A stretch of 64,000 nucleotides of DNA, taken from assembly GCF_000222765.1 (NCBI RefSeq), contig NZ_AFUE01000004.1, forward strand, positions 1-64,000. The letters run 5' to 3'. The notes under the pieces were generated by a model. The model was not told the origin of the DNA. It ran no database searches and saw only the letters and a list, made by a program, of their open reading frames with translations. Numbering within the stretch: the first letter of the stretch is position 1; every line of letters begins with the position of its first letter. Position numbers and translations under genes: made by a program. Shown piece after piece: positions 1 to 8,702 of this stretch. This DNA comes from Streptococcus cristatus ATCC 51100 (lineage in GTDB: Bacteria; Bacillota; Bacilli; Lactobacillales; Streptococcaceae).

Positions 1-183
1 CAATATTATGCGGTATTAGCTATCGTTCCAATAGTTATCCCCCGCTACCAGGTAGGTTACCTACGCGTTACTCACCCGTTCGCAACTCATCCAGAAGAGC
101 AAGCTCCTCCTTCAGCGTTCTACTTGCATGTATTAGGCACGCCGCCAGCGTTCGTCCTGAGCCAGGATCAAACTCTCATTAAA
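1..183 (-). rRNA. rrs: 16S ribosomal RNA, 5' end (partial)
   Basis: Read on the minus strand, this begins with the universal bacterial 16S start (the AGAGTTTGATCCTGGCTCAG primer site falls at 157-176) and continues through the streptococcal V1 region. Only about the first 180 nt are present; the rest of the operon lies off the left edge. The mature 5' end at about 183 is placed by counting back from the conserved primer site. One base looks missing in the normally conserved TATTGGAAACGATAG stretch (here GGAACG), which may be a homopolymer read error. Confidence 0.97.
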
Positions 184-332
184 AGTTTGAGTTCTCACTC
201 ATTTCTGTCACTGACAGATTTATTGTTTTTTCTTTGTTCAGTACTACAACATATGTTGTAGCGCCCTGCACATTGGTTCGTCTTGTTCAGTTTTCAAAGG
301 TCTTTATCGCTCTCTCAAGCGACAACTATATC
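184..332 (-). other. rRNA operon leader with boxA and processing hairpins
   Basis: This is the transcribed leader between the promoter and 16S. It holds a boxA-like antitermination segment (CTTTGAAAACTGAACAAG, about 282-299), a perfect 16-bp palindrome (TACAACATATGTTGTA, 245-260) and a small stem CTGTCA/TGACAG near 205-220. The stems are probably part of the pre-16S processing structure; this role is inferred from position. Confidence 0.75.
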
Positions 333-361
333 AGTATATCACCTATCTATCCCCTTGTCAA
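333..361 (-). promoter_or_regulatory. rRNA operon promoter
   Basis: On the minus strand a consensus -35 TTGACA (356-361) is followed after exactly 17 bp by TATACT (333-338). The DNA just upstream (362-410) is strongly A/T rich, like an UP element. The promoter lies between comX and 16S, so rRNA transcription does not depend on read-through from comX. Confidence 0.9.
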
Positions 362-439
362 CACTTTTTTGAAATTTTTTTATCTTTTTTTACAAATTTA
401 TTTCCTAACACAATCAATATCACTGATAAATCAATAACT

Positions 440-478
440 AAAAGGGAAAGGTAACATCTCCCTCTTACCTCTCCCCTA
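440..478 (-). terminator. comX terminator
   Basis: On the minus strand GGGAGAGGTAA pairs with TTACCTTTCCC around a roughly 10-nt loop and is followed by TTTT. It lies just after the comX stop codon and would insulate the rRNA promoter from comX transcription. Confidence 0.7.
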
Positions 479-482
479 TCCA

Positions 483-965
483 CTATATCACCGTGCTGCT
501 AAAGTCTATTAAATATTCCTCTAACTCTCGCAACAGTCTTTTACGTCCCTTAAAGCGCTCATCGCCTAGTAAGCGGTGGTATAACTCTAGTTGTTCTTTG
601 TCTAACTTGGAAGTGTAGGCTGCTAACGAACTTCGAAGAGCGACTAAATCATCTAAAGCTAGTTCGCGCTTGCTCAGTCTATGACTAATGGTGCCAACTT
701 CCTCATAAGACTGTCGATCAAACCGGCGTTTTTGGCTCTCTTGCTTGCGAAGAATGTCATGAATATGATTCCGAAATTTTGTCTTGAAGTAACGATAGAG
801 GCGGCTTTCATCTTGACTGATATCTGGGTGACTTTCTTCTAGCTGGTAATAAACCAGCATACCTTCTTGTTCCCAGTCACTACTCTCCCATAAATGTACA
901 TAATAATCCCGTGCACAGCGCCGGACAATCCACTGCACTTTCTCATAGCGTTCCTTGAAGTTCAT
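483..965 (-). CDS. comX: Competence-specific alternative sigma factor ComX (SigX)
   Basis: This 160-residue protein matches streptococcal ComX in length and in hallmark stretches (YFKTKFRN at about 59-66, RKQESQKRRFD at about 73-83, then YEEVG.ISHR). ComX directs RNA polymerase to the cin-box promoters of late competence genes for DNA uptake and recombination. The ATG has a good ribosome site (AAAAGGAGATAAC). It is a single-gene unit between rpoE and an rRNA operon, with its own promoter and terminator. Location beside rRNA operons is typical of comX in the mitis group. The upstream direct repeat suggests control by the response regulator ComE, so the cell probably uses a ComCDE-type pheromone circuit; comCDE itself is not in the window. 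Only this copy is visible. Confidence 0.95.
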   Translation of the reverse strand: MNFKERYEKVQWIVRRCARDYYVHLWESSDWEQEGMLVYYQLEESHPDISQDESRLYRYFKTKFRNHIHDILRKQESQKRRFDRQSYEEVGTISHRLSKRELALDDLVALRSSLAAYTSKLDKEQLELYHRLLGDERFKGRKRLLRELEEYLIDFSSTVI

Positions 966-1040
966 GTTATCTCCTTTTCCTTTGATAATATGATTCTACA
1001 AGAAAAACTCTTCTCTCAGGCCTCCTGTCCCTATCCTGTC

Positions 1041-1110
1041 TATTTTATACCCTAACTGGTTCCTAACAAAAATATCTATGACATCTCAGGGACTTTTTAT
1101 GACATGTTAG
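1041..1110 (-). promoter_or_regulatory. comX promoter with ComE-type direct repeat
   Basis: Two 9-bp repeats, ACATCTCAG (1081-1089) and ACATGTTAG (1102-1110), are separated by 12 bp, the spacing described for pneumococcal ComE boxes. As written they read on the plus strand. About 32 bp closer to comX there is a -10 TATAAAAT (about 1042-1049), and no convincing -35 is present, as expected for an activator-dependent early competence promoter. Confidence 0.75.
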
Positions 1111-1111
1111 A

Positions 1112-1146
1112 ACGCAAAAACAACTGCTTCAAAAAGCAGTTGTTTT
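1112..1146 (-). terminator. rpoE terminator
   Basis: An 11-bp perfect stem (AACAACTGCTT / AAGCAGTTGTT, 1119-1144) is followed on the minus strand by a T tract. It lies 10 nt after the rpoE stop and just upstream of the comX regulatory repeats. Confidence 0.9.
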
Positions 1147-1153
1147 CTGGATA

Positions 1154-1744
1154 TTATTCTTCGTCTTCAACATCCTGATCATCGTCGGAATATTCATCGT
1201 CTTCTTCATTTAACTCAACTTCTTCGCCGAGATCATCTGGAGCTATTTCATTGATTTCAGCATCGTAGGCTTCAACCTCACTCTTTTCATCATCTGGATT
1301 GTCTTCATCGTATGAAAGAGCTGGATCCTCTTCATATGAGTCCTCATCTTCAGGATCATCATCGCTGTAATCAATTGCATCTTCGTCGCCGTCCATAAAG
1401 GCATTAACGCGTTTTTTCTTGCGTTTCTTAGGCTCGTCTTCCTCATCCGTTTCTTCCAAAGCGATGATTTCTTCATCGACTTCGTCAATGGCATACCAAG
1501 AACGAAGACCCCATTTATTGTCACCAAGTGGAATGAAGCTGCCATCTACATTCAGCTCTGTATAAAATAGAGGCAGCGCTTCTCGGATCTCGCTATTTGA
1601 TTTTTCCAGATAATTTTGAATTTCATTGACAAGCTCATCGAAATACATTTCATGGTCACGCCCGCGCAATTCTAAGATGGCACGTGCTACCTCAATCATC
1701 GAAAGCTCACTTTTTTCTTGTTCTGCAAATACTTCTAATTCCAA
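1154..1744 (-). CDS. rpoE: DNA-directed RNA polymerase delta subunit
   Basis: The 196-residue protein has the two-part structure of RpoE. Residues 1-90 form the folded HARE-HTH region ([21 protein letters not shown] at the start), and the rest is a very acidic tail rich in Asp and Glu. In Firmicutes delta stimulates recycling of RNA polymerase and sharpens promoter selectivity. The single Lys-Arg patch (KKRKKKR near 107-113) before the acidic tail is typical. It has its own promoter and terminator. The coding match is very strong; no anomaly was seen. Confidence 0.96.
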   Translation of the reverse strand: MELEVFAEQEKSELSMIEVARAILELRGRDHEMYFDELVNEIQNYLEKSNSEIREALPLFYTELNVDGSFIPLGDNKWGLRSWYAIDEVDEEIIALEETDEEDEPKKRKKKRVNAFMDGDEDAIDYSDDDPEDEDSYEEDPALSYDEDNPDDEKSEVEAYDAEINEIAPDDLGEEVELNEEDDEYSDDDQDVEDEE

Positions 1745-1801
1745 AGTTATTCTCCTTAAGATTACACAGGCATTTAGCCAGGCATTTTTTCGCTACTTTC
1801 T

Positions 1802-1830
1802 ATTGTACGATAAATTTGCCGTCTAGTCAA
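1802..1830 (-). promoter_or_regulatory. rpoE promoter
   Basis: On the minus strand TTGACT (1825-1830) and TACAAT (1802-1807) are 17 bp apart, about 60 bp upstream of the rpoE start. Confidence 0.8.
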
Positions 1831-1939
1831 AAAAATTTCATCTAGGCCATCCGACTTTTCAACTCCAGTCATTCTACCATAATCGTAACATCTATGGAGC
1901 AGCACCTTTCTGCAATTTTTAAACATTGACATATTGTGC

Positions 1940-1971
1940 TCACATGTCTACGACTAATCATGTGATATAAT
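1940..1971 (+). promoter_or_regulatory. Extended -10 promoter overlapped by an inverted repeat
   Basis: An extended -10 element TGATATAAT (1963-1971) precedes the exporter-like gene. It is overlapped by an inverted repeat TCACATG-N12-CATGTGA (1940-1946 / 1959-1965), a candidate operator. No regulator gene is adjacent. Confidence 0.55.
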
Positions 1972-2002
1972 AGATAAAACTTTATAAAATAGAAAGAAGC
2001 TT

Positions 2003-2968
2003 ATGCCTCTCCTCCAACGCACCATCAAACTAGCTCTTGCAACATGTCTTGCTGCGGCTCTAGCTGCTTTTTTAGGTCTAAGCAATGCTATATCAGCCGG
2101 TATCATTGCTATTCTCAGCGTTTCCGACACCCGCAGAAGCACTATCAAACTAGCCCGTAACCGCCTCTTATCTACTATTTTAGCACTAGCCATCGGGAGC
2201 TTATCTTTCATCCTTCTAGGATTTAACCTTTGGAGCTTAGGGATTTATATCCTGCTCTACGTTCCCTTAGCTTATCTCTTTGGCTGGGAAATAGGCATCA
2301 CCCCCAGCACAGTTTTGGTCACTCATCTACTGCTGGCCCATTCTGTTTCTTGGTCTCTTTTAGCCAATGAAATGGCTGTCTTCCTCATCGGAACGGGATT
2401 CGCTCTTCTGGCTAATTTATATATGGCTTCAAACCAGCAAGATATTGATAACTATCATATTCAAGTTGAAGAGCAACTGAAGAAAATTCTACTGCGTTTT
2501 GAATATTTCTTAAAAGCTGGAGACGGTCGAAACGATGCAACTCTAATCAAGGAACTGGATACTATCCTTCAAGAAGCCTTAGCACTGGTCTATCTAGACC
2601 ATTCCAACCATCTCTTTCATCAGACCAACTACCACATTCACTATTTTGAAATGCGGCAGGCGCAGAATCGCATTTTAGAAGATATGGCAGGAAATATCAA
2701 CAATTGCCAATTGGCAGCCAGCGAGAGCTTGATTTTAGCACGTCTTTTCTCCAAGACAGCCCAGCAACTTAGTCAAGAAAATCCTGCTCACGAGCTGGTT
2801 GAAGAAATCGAAACCTGCTTGGCTGTTTTTCGCGAACGCCCACTTCCTAAGACTCGGCAAGAATTTGAAACCCGCGCTACACTTCTGCAACTTTTACGAG
2901 ACTTGGAGACTTTTATTAAGATTAAAGTAGAATTTTATCAAAATTACCAAAAGGTACAAGCAAGTTAG
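2003..2968 (+). CDS. Aromatic acid exporter (ArAE/FUSC-like) family membrane protein
   Basis: The 321-residue protein has an N-terminal membrane domain of about four to five helices (residues 1-145) followed by a soluble, largely helical C-terminal domain of about 170 residues. This is the architecture of Firmicutes aromatic acid exporter family proteins (ArAE_1 plus ArAE_1 C-terminal), related to E. coli YccS/AaeB-type half transporters. The membrane part contains the family's SAGIIAILSV...T segment. Such proteins are presumed to efflux aromatic or toxic organic acids, but the substrate is unknown. The gene stands alone between rpoE and a convergent permease gene and has its own promoter. 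The family call is firm; the transport role is inferred. Confidence 0.85.
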   Translation: MPLLQRTIKLALATCLAAALAAFLGLSNAISAGIIAILSVSDTRRSTIKLARNRLLSTILALAIGSLSFILLGFNLWSLGIYILLYVPLAYLFGWEIGITPSTVLVTHLLLAHSVSWSLLANEMAVFLIGTGFALLANLYMASNQQDIDNYHIQVEEQLKKILLRFEYFLKAGDGRNDATLIKELDTILQEALALVYLDHSNHLFHQTNYHIHYFEMRQAQNRILEDMAGNINNCQLAASESLILARLFSKTAQQLSQENPAHELVEEIETCLAVFRERPLPKTRQEFETRATLLQLLRDLETFIKIKVEFYQNYQKVQAS

Positions 2969-2990
2969 CTCTGCGCTATTTCTAATAAAT

Positions 2991-3020
2991 AAAGGAGTTG
3001 AAAAATCTTCAACTCCTTTT
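2991..3020. terminator. Bidirectional terminator between convergent genes
   Basis: AAAGGAGTTGAA pairs with TTCAACTCCTTT around a short AAATC loop, with A/T tracts on both sides, so it can stop both the rightward exporter-like gene and the leftward kimA-like gene. Confidence 0.9.
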
Positions 3021-3043
3021 TCTCATTCAGTAAAGGTATTCAC

Positions 3044-4891
3044 TCATTCTTTTAAGTGATAAGAATAACTTGCAACCACGACATCCTCATACCATTTCAA
3101 ATAGTATTTTAATTTTAAACTCATCTGGTTATGCAGAATATTCTGCCACCTCTTTTTAGGTATAAACTGAGGTACTAGGACTGTCACTGTTCGTCCTTCT
3201 TTTTTGGCTCGCTTGGCCACTTTAATCACATACTGAACTGTCGGACTAATGATATTGCGGTAGCTAGTCGTGACTGTCTCAAAGCGAATATCTGGGAAGT
3301 AGTCAGCAAATTCCTCGGCGACTTCCGCATCTTTTTCAGCTGTCTCTGCTGTAGAAACATGCATTGCTACGACTTCATCTCCGATACTGCGCGCATAGCT
3401 CATCGCACCAACACTGACTCTGGTAACATTCCCTACTAGGACAATTACTGTATTACCAGTGTAGTTCTGACGCTCAATGTGGTTATGCAATCTCAACTGT
3501 TTAGCAACTCTATTATAATGCTGCTTGATAGATAAGAACAGCCAAGTCAAGACGATGATAATAGGAAAGAAAGGCCAAATATCTTGAAGACGGAACAAGA
3601 GCAAGATAAGGACAATCCCATAACAAATGATCGCACCAAGGATATTCGCAATCGAATGCTTCAAGAAATTATTTCCATATTTTTTCTTCCAATGGACAAC
3701 CATACCAGTCTGGGAGAGAGCAAAGGGTACGAATACACCAATCGTGTACAGGGGAATCAAGCGTTCTGTATTTCCCTTAAAGATAAACAAAAGAGCAATG
3801 GCACCAAAAGCCAAAGTGAAAATGCCATTAGAATAGCTGAGCCGATCTCCTTTTTCCATGTACATATGAGGCATGTATTTATTCTTAGCCATATTGTAGG
3901 AAAGCATGGGAAAGGCTGAGAAACCTGTATTGGCTGCCACTGCTAAGATCAAAGCAGTTGACAATTGGAAAACATAGAACAAGATACGACCAAGTGGAGA
4001 AGCCCCCAAAATCGCTTGCGCCATCTGAGCCAGAGTCGTTACGCCTTTGACAGGCACGATGCCAATCCAATAATTCAAGAAGGTAATACCAGCAAACATG
4101 ATTCCTAGGATTAAAGCCATAATCGATAGGGTGGCTGCGGCATTATGGGCTTTGGGTTTCTTGAAAAAGGGAACCGAATTGGAAATAGCTTCCACTCCAG
4201 TCAAGGAAGCAGAGCCGCTGGTGAAAGCACGAAGCAGCAAGATCAAACTTACTCCAGCAATCGGACTACCAATGCTCGCAGTTGCGTGATAGTCTAAATT
4301 CCCTGTCAGAATCTGCACAAAACCAAAACCAATCAACAATAAAGTGCTGACAATAAAAAGATAGACAGGAATCATCAAGGAAGTGGCCGATTCTTTTAAT
4401 CCTCGGAGATTCATTAGCATCAGCAAGAGAACTAAGAAAATGGAAATATGTAAATTGTAAGGATGTAAGACGGGAATTGCAGAGGTAATTGCGTCCGCTC
4501 CAGAAGCGACCGAAACAGCCACTGTCAACATGTAATCTACCAGCAAGCTTCCGCCAGCAATCAAACCTGCCGTTGGAGATAGATTTTCTGTCGTCACCAT
4601 ATAAGCTCCTCCTCCTTGAGGATAAGCATGAATGACCTGACGATAGGAAATCGTTAAACTCGCTAACAAAATCAATACGACAATTCCTATGGGAAGCGAC
4701 CACCAAATGGCACCAACAGAAACAGAAGTCAAGACTAAAACAACCTGCTCTGGTCCATAAGCAATCGAAGATAAAGCGTCACTGGAGAGCATGGCTAAAG
4801 CTTGCATCTTAGTCAATAAATGGCCATCTTCTCCCTCTTTTCCAGATTTTAATGGGCGTCCAATAAAAAAGCCTTTTAACTTGGCAAACAT
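3044..4891 (-). CDS. kimA: APC-superfamily permease, KimA-like potassium importer
   Basis: The 615-residue protein has about 12 membrane helices (residues ~40-465) and a soluble C-terminal domain of about 140 residues that resembles a universal-stress fold. It carries early motifs LLTKMQALAMLSSDALSSIAYG and YPQGGGAYMV shared with Bacillus KimA (YdaO), a high-affinity K+/H+ symporter inhibited by c-di-AMP. I chose the ATG at 4891 because it is preceded by AAAGGAGGAAC; the open frame extends 35 codons further but without a ribosome site. Unlike Bacillus, no ydaO-type c-di-AMP riboswitch is visible in the short leader. It may instead transport amino acids, the usual automatic label for this family. 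Confidence 0.8.
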   Translation of the reverse strand: MFAKLKGFFIGRPLKSGKEGEDGHLLTKMQALAMLSSDALSSIAYGPEQVVLVLTSVSVGAIWWSLPIGIVVLILLASLTISYRQVIHAYPQGGGAYMVTTENLSPTAGLIAGGSLLVDYMLTVAVSVASGADAITSAIPVLHPYNLHISIFLVLLLMLMNLRGLKESATSLMIPVYLFIVSTLLLIGFGFVQILTGNLDYHATASIGSPIAGVSLILLLRAFTSGSASLTGVEAISNSVPFFKKPKAHNAAATLSIMALILGIMFAGITFLNYWIGIVPVKGVTTLAQMAQAILGASPLGRILFYVFQLSTALILAVAANTGFSAFPMLSYNMAKNKYMPHMYMEKGDRLSYSNGIFTLAFGAIALLFIFKGNTERLIPLYTIGVFVPFALSQTGMVVHWKKKYGNNFLKHSIANILGAIICYGIVLILLLFRLQDIWPFFPIIIVLTWLFLSIKQHYNRVAKQLRLHNHIERQNYTGNTVIVLVGNVTRVSVGAMSYARSIGDEVVAMHVSTAETAEKDAEVAEEFADYFPDIRFETVTTSYRNIISPTVQYVIKVAKRAKKEGRTVTVLVPQFIPKKRWQNILHNQMSLKLKYYLKWYEDVVVASYSYHLKE

Positions 4892-5073
4892 AAGTTCCTC
4901 CTTTAAAACATGAGCCATTCTACTCTTTTTCAGAAAACATGTCAATACTTTTCCGAAAATAAATTTCAACCTCCTACTTTTTATCCAATAATACATTTAA
5001 AGTTTCAAACTCAATCTTCTATAAAATTTTCCAGTTTTTCTGGAGACAACATGCTTGTTTATATAGGAGCATC

Positions 5074-5106
5074 AAAAAAAACGAGCTTTATGCCAAGCTC
5101 GTTTTT
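5074..5106. terminator. Terminator hairpin downstream of the cysS-mrnC block
   Basis: AAACGAGCTT pairs with AAGCTCGTTT with a TATGCC loop, flanked by A7 and T5 tracts. It is about 105 nt after the last gene of the leftward block and is symmetrical enough to work in both directions. Confidence 0.85.
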
Positions 5107-5210
5107 GATATGTAAATTTCTTAAATTTAGTGATTGTTAGTAAAAGAGTTCAATCTCAGAATAAATAAGATGACAATCAATAGAAACCATCAAAGCATTA
5201 CTAGTTTATG

Positions 5211-5642
5211 TCACTCTTCAATCTCAATTCCTTTGGATTCGAATAAATCACGCACTTCTTTAGAAAATGGAAAAATTGTTCCGTCAATGGTTTTTAAATT
5301 CGAAAACTGCGATAGCTCCTTTTCAGTCACATTTTCCAAATCAAATTGTTCATCTTCCCCATCCCACAAGGGAATCAATTGTGCATAGATCTCATTTCCT
5401 CCATCAAAGAAGAGGCTTTCCACATTCTGCGCATACTCTTTAGGTATTTCCAACTGTTCGAAATAAGCCTGCACTTCAGGAATTGGTGCCTCATAGAAGT
5501 CTTCTGGATCTACAGATAAGTTATCAGATTCACAAAAACTGTAGACGTCAAATCGTGGCTCAAGCACGTTTTGTTCATACATTAACTCCTGAATAATAGC
5601 CAACTTGAAATTAAAATTATCAAATTGTAAGAAATCACTCAT
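5211..5642 (-). CDS. DUF6892-like small acidic protein
   Basis: This 143-residue acidic protein has no membrane segment or signal peptide. Its opening FDNFNFKLAIIQELMYEQNVLEPRFD and the later segment FFDGGNEIYAQLIPLWDGEDEQFD resemble DUF6892 proteins as I remember them; the family has no known function. It follows mini-RNase III by 19 nt, so it is likely co-transcribed with cysS-mrnC. The ATG has a GAAAGGAAC ribosome site. It is well formed with normal codon use, so it is a real gene. Related proteins are often found in polymorphic toxin/immunity settings elsewhere, but nothing here supports that role. Confidence 0.65.
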   Translation of the reverse strand: MSDFLQFDNFNFKLAIIQELMYEQNVLEPRFDVYSFCESDNLSVDPEDFYEAPIPEVQAYFEQLEIPKEYAQNVESLFFDGGNEIYAQLIPLWDGEDEQFDLENVTEKELSQFSNLKTIDGTIFPFSKEVRDLFESKGIEIEE

Positions 5643-5661
5643 AAATTAGTTCCTTTCAAAA

Positions 5662-6054
5662 TCAGAACGAAGCCTCTATCTTCAGAATACACCAGTCAAT
5701 CAGTTCTTCCAGTCGCTCAATTGCTTCGGTCATATGCAGGTAGCCCATGACTGCCTCAAAGCCGGTCGACATCCGGTAGGTGACGATGTCTGTATTCTTA
5801 GCCTTGGTGTGGCTGTTGGCATTGCGGCCGCGCTTGTAGATATCCTCTTCCTTCTCCGTCAGAATCCCTTCTTCCAGCATGAGAGAGATGAGATTAGCCT
5901 GAGCCTTGGCAGAAACGTACTTGGTCGCTTCCCTATGCAGCTGATTGGGCTTAGTGAGCCCCTGAAAAATCAGGTGACGCCGGATATACATGGAGTAGAC
6001 AGCATCTCCCTCAAAGGCGAGGGCAATACCGTTAATCAGGTTGACATCAGTCAC
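5662..6054 (-). CDS. mrnC: Mini-ribonuclease III
   Basis: This 130-residue protein consists only of an RNase III catalytic domain (FEGDAVYSMYIRRHL at about residues 14-28, later KRGRNANSHTKAKN) with no dsRNA-binding domain, the definition of mini-III. The enzyme matures 23S rRNA in Firmicutes. It overlaps the 3' end of cysS by 8 nt, so translation is coupled. Placement right after cysS is conserved across Firmicutes, which supports the call. Confidence 0.95.
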   Translation of the reverse strand: MTDVNLINGIALAFEGDAVYSMYIRRHLIFQGLTKPNQLHREATKYVSAKAQANLISLMLEEGILTEKEEDIYKRGRNANSHTKAKNTDIVTYRMSTGFEAVMGYLHMTEAIERLEELIDWCILKIEASF

Positions 6055-7390
6055 GTGTCCACCTCACTCCGTCCTTGGTATCCAAAAGCTTGATGCCTTG
6101 AGCGGCCAATTCATCCCGAATACGGTCTGCAGTCGCAAAATCCCGATTAGCCCGCGCCACTTGGCGTTCCTCAATCAAGCGCTCAATGTCCGCGTCCAAG
6201 ACTTCTTCTACAAAGACGATACCAAAAACTTCTAAGAGCTCGGCCAAGGCTGCCTTGACTTTAGCGGTGTAGTTGCCAGAGTTGATCCACTTGGCCAGCT
6301 CGAAGACAACCGTGATACCATTGGCCGCATTGAAATCTTCGTCCATGGCGGCAGTGAATTTGTCCAGAAAGGCCTGAAGCTGAGCAGATTCTGCCTGACC
6401 CGTGAAAGGCTGCTCATAGGTATTTTTCAAATATTTGAGATTGGTCGCTGCATCATAAACAGCTTTTTCTGTGAAATTGATAGGCTTGCGGTAATGCTGG
6501 GTAGCAAAGAAGAAACGCAATACCTGACCGTCAATGGTCTTGAGGGCATCATGAACAGTGATAAAATTGCCTAGAGACTTGGACATCTTAACATCGTCAA
6601 TGTTGACAAAGCCATTATGCATCCAGTAGTTGGCAAAAGTCTGACCAGTCTTGGCCTCTGACTGGGCGATTTCATTGGTATGGTGAGGAAACTCTAGGTC
6701 TGCCCCACCACCGTGGATATCAATAGTATCACCCAAAATCTCCGTTGACATGACCGAGCACTCGATGTGCCAGCCCGGACGACCTGCTCCCCAAGGACTG
6801 TCCCAGGAAATCTCGCCCGGCTTAGCTGCCTTCCAGAGAGCAAAATCTACCGGATTTTCCTTGCGGGCGGTCTCTTCATCTGTTCGACCAGAAGCACCCA
6901 ACTCCAAGTCTGCCAAGGTTTTATTAGCTAGTTTGGCATAATTGTGAGATTTTTCGACACGGAAGTAGACATCGCCCTCTGACTCATAAGCGTAGCCTTT
7001 GTCAATCAAGTCCTCCACAAAGCGGATGATGTCTCCCATAAACTCTACCACCCTCGGATGACGGGTCGCAGGTTTGACACCTAAAGCCGTCACATCCTCA
7101 CGAAAAGCTGCGATATACTTGTCAGCCACTTCTTGAGACGTAATGCCTTCTTCCTTGGCGCGATTAATAATCTTATCATCTACATCTGTAAAATTGGAAA
7201 TATAGTTGACCTCAAACCCCCGATACTCAAAATAGCGACGAACTGTGTCAAAAGCTACTGTTGAGCGGGCATTGCCGACATGGATATAGTTATAAACCGT
7301 CGGACCGCAGACATACATGCGAACCTTGCCCTCTTCGATGGGCACAAATTCACGCAGGCTGCGGGTCATGGTGTCGTAAATTTTAATCAT
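6047..7390 (-). CDS. cysS: Cysteinyl-tRNA synthetase
   Basis: A 447-residue class I synthetase that charges tRNA-Cys. It shows the zinc-site opening [19 protein letters not shown] (HIGH equivalent HVGN), a zinc ligand region near HIECSVM, and the KMSKS loop as KMSKSLGN. I set the start at the ATG at 7390: GGGAG lies 8 nt upstream. The in-frame GTG three codons earlier abuts the ribosome site and is unlikely. It is in a leftward block with cysE, tying cysteine synthesis to cysteine charging. Confidence 0.97.
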   Translation of the reverse strand: MIKIYDTMTRSLREFVPIEEGKVRMYVCGPTVYNYIHVGNARSTVAFDTVRRYFEYRGFEVNYISNFTDVDDKIINRAKEEGITSQEVADKYIAAFREDVTALGVKPATRHPRVVEFMGDIIRFVEDLIDKGYAYESEGDVYFRVEKSHNYAKLANKTLADLELGASGRTDEETARKENPVDFALWKAAKPGEISWDSPWGAGRPGWHIECSVMSTEILGDTIDIHGGGADLEFPHHTNEIAQSEAKTGQTFANYWMHNGFVNIDDVKMSKSLGNFITVHDALKTIDGQVLRFFFATQHYRKPINFTEKAVYDAATNLKYLKNTYEQPFTGQAESAQLQAFLDKFTAAMDEDFNAANGITVVFELAKWINSGNYTAKVKAALAELLEVFGIVFVEEVLDADIERLIEERQVARANRDFATADRIRDELAAQGIKLLDTKDGVRWTRD

Positions 7391-7407
7391 GCGGTCCACT
7401 CCCTTCT

Positions 7408-7929
7408 CTATTTCTGACTTTTTCGGCTGAAAACCAGCTCTGCAAAAGGGCCAAATTGTCTGAGGCTATCCAGTTGGTAAAAGCGCTGCCCTTCCTCTTG
7501 GGTAAAGAGGGGAACCCCCTTTCCTAGGATAAGGGGCGCTATCTGAATAATGAGGTGGTTGAAAAGATCCGCATCCAAGAGCGGTCCTACCAAGGAATTA
7601 CCACCAATCACAAAGACATTTTTGCCTTTGTCAATCTGGCGAACAAAGTCCACCACATCCCCAGCTACTGGCTGGTAATTGCTGACAGGCAGGTGCCTAT
7701 CATGCGTAAAGACATAGTTTTCCGTAGCTTGATAAAAACTTTCTACATCTTGCAAATCTTGGATTTCCTCAAAGGTCCGCTTGCCCATGATGGTGATATC
7801 CATTTGCCTGTAAAAGTCATCATAGCCTGTATCCTCTACAGAACCAAGCTGATGCAGCCAGTCTATCCTGTGCTGGCTGTCTGCCAAGTAGCCATCCATG
7901 GTGATACAGCCGTAAAAATATACTGCCAT
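7408..7929 (-). CDS. Dihydrofolate reductase family protein (RibD C-terminal fold)
   Basis: A 173-residue protein with the RibD_C/DHFR-like fold seen in YyaP/YwjB-type proteins: start VYFYGCITMDGYLA, central TIMGKRTFEEI and FVIGGNSLVGPLL. Such proteins are NADPH-dependent reductases by fold; the substrate is unknown and it is not the folate-pathway DHFR. It lies 17 nt before cysS and 8 nt after the phosphorylase, inside the same leftward transcription unit. Confidence 0.85.
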   Translation of the reverse strand: MAVYFYGCITMDGYLADSQHRIDWLHQLGSVEDTGYDDFYRQMDITIMGKRTFEEIQDLQDVESFYQATENYVFTHDRHLPVSNYQPVAGDVVDFVRQIDKGKNVFVIGGNSLVGPLLDADLFNHLIIQIAPLILGKGVPLFTQEEGQRFYQLDSLRQFGPFAELVFSRKSQK

Positions 7930-7937
7930 TCTTGTAG

Positions 7938-8702
7938 TTACCTTTCTAGTTCCTTTGCTATTGTCAAAGCGATAGTGAAAAAAGTCATGGCATCAGCTGT
8001 CCGTTCTTCATGGCGGGCATCCCAGGTTCGGTTATGATGATCCACATAATCAGCTGTGTAGAAGAATTGATAGACTTTACTCTTGCGAAATTGACTCCAA
8101 GCCATGATAGCTGAAGCTTCCATGTCCACCACTTGAGCTCCAGCAGCCAAGCGACGCTTGACCTTATCAGGCGTTTCTCGATAAAAGGCATCAGTCGTCC
8201 AAGTCTTGGTGCGGATATGCTCAATATCGTGCTTGTCAAAGATGGCTTCTAGCTTAACCAATAGAGCTTCGTCATAGGCTACTTCGTCACCCGGTGGGGC
8301 ATAATGGTAGCTAGTGCCTTCATCTCGCAAAGCAGCAGCCGGCAGGATAATCTTGTCCGCCTCAATTGAGCGATCCAAAACGCCACAGGAACCTAGAATG
8401 ATGAAATTCTTGAAGCCTCTGGCCGCCAACTCCTCCAGTTGGCCAATCACTGATGGAGCTCCAATAAGCGCAGTCATGACCGCAACTTGATTTCCATCAT
8501 AATTATATACATACCAAGGGAATTGACCGTTAAGATTTTTTAAATAGCCTCCTTGATAGACTTTTTCTGACTCAATCAAACGTTTCAGAATTTCGCCATT
8601 AAAGGACAGGATGATAGTTTCACAAACCTCACCCTTGTCCATAATCTGCCTATCTGTTGGCTCAATAACCCCAGCTACATCTTCGAATTCCTCTAATAAC
8701 AT
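7938..8702 (-). CDS. Nucleoside phosphorylase, PNP/UDP family
   Basis: This 254-residue protein belongs to the PNP_UDP_1 family. It has the phosphate/ribose-binding features GAPSV near 98-102, FIILGSCGVL near 116-125, and the ribose-binding motif VVDMEASA near 196-203. It would cleave a purine or uridine nucleoside with phosphate for salvage. The sequence is closer to uridine-phosphorylase-like proteins of Gram-positives than to DeoD, but the base specificity cannot be read. The start codon follows a weak site (AAAGAGAAG). It lies between cysE and the reductase gene in the same direction. Confidence 0.85.
   Translation of the reverse strand: MLLEEFEDVAGVIEPTDRQIMDKGEVCETIILSFNGEILKRLIESEKVYQGGYLKNLNGQFPWYVYNYDGNQVAVMTALIGAPSVIGQLEELAARGFKNFIILGSCGVLDRSIEADKIILPAAALRDEGTSYHYAPPGDEVAYDEALLVKLEAIFDKHDIEHIRTKTWTTDAFYRETPDKVKRRLAAGAQVVDMEASAIMAWSQFRKSKVYQFFYTADYVDHHNRTWDARHEERTADAMTFFTIALTIAKELER

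Noticed and set aside
4892-5073. A ydaO-type c-di-AMP riboswitch before the kimA-like gene
   Set aside because: The leader is short and A/T rich, and I found none of the riboswitch's conserved blocks.
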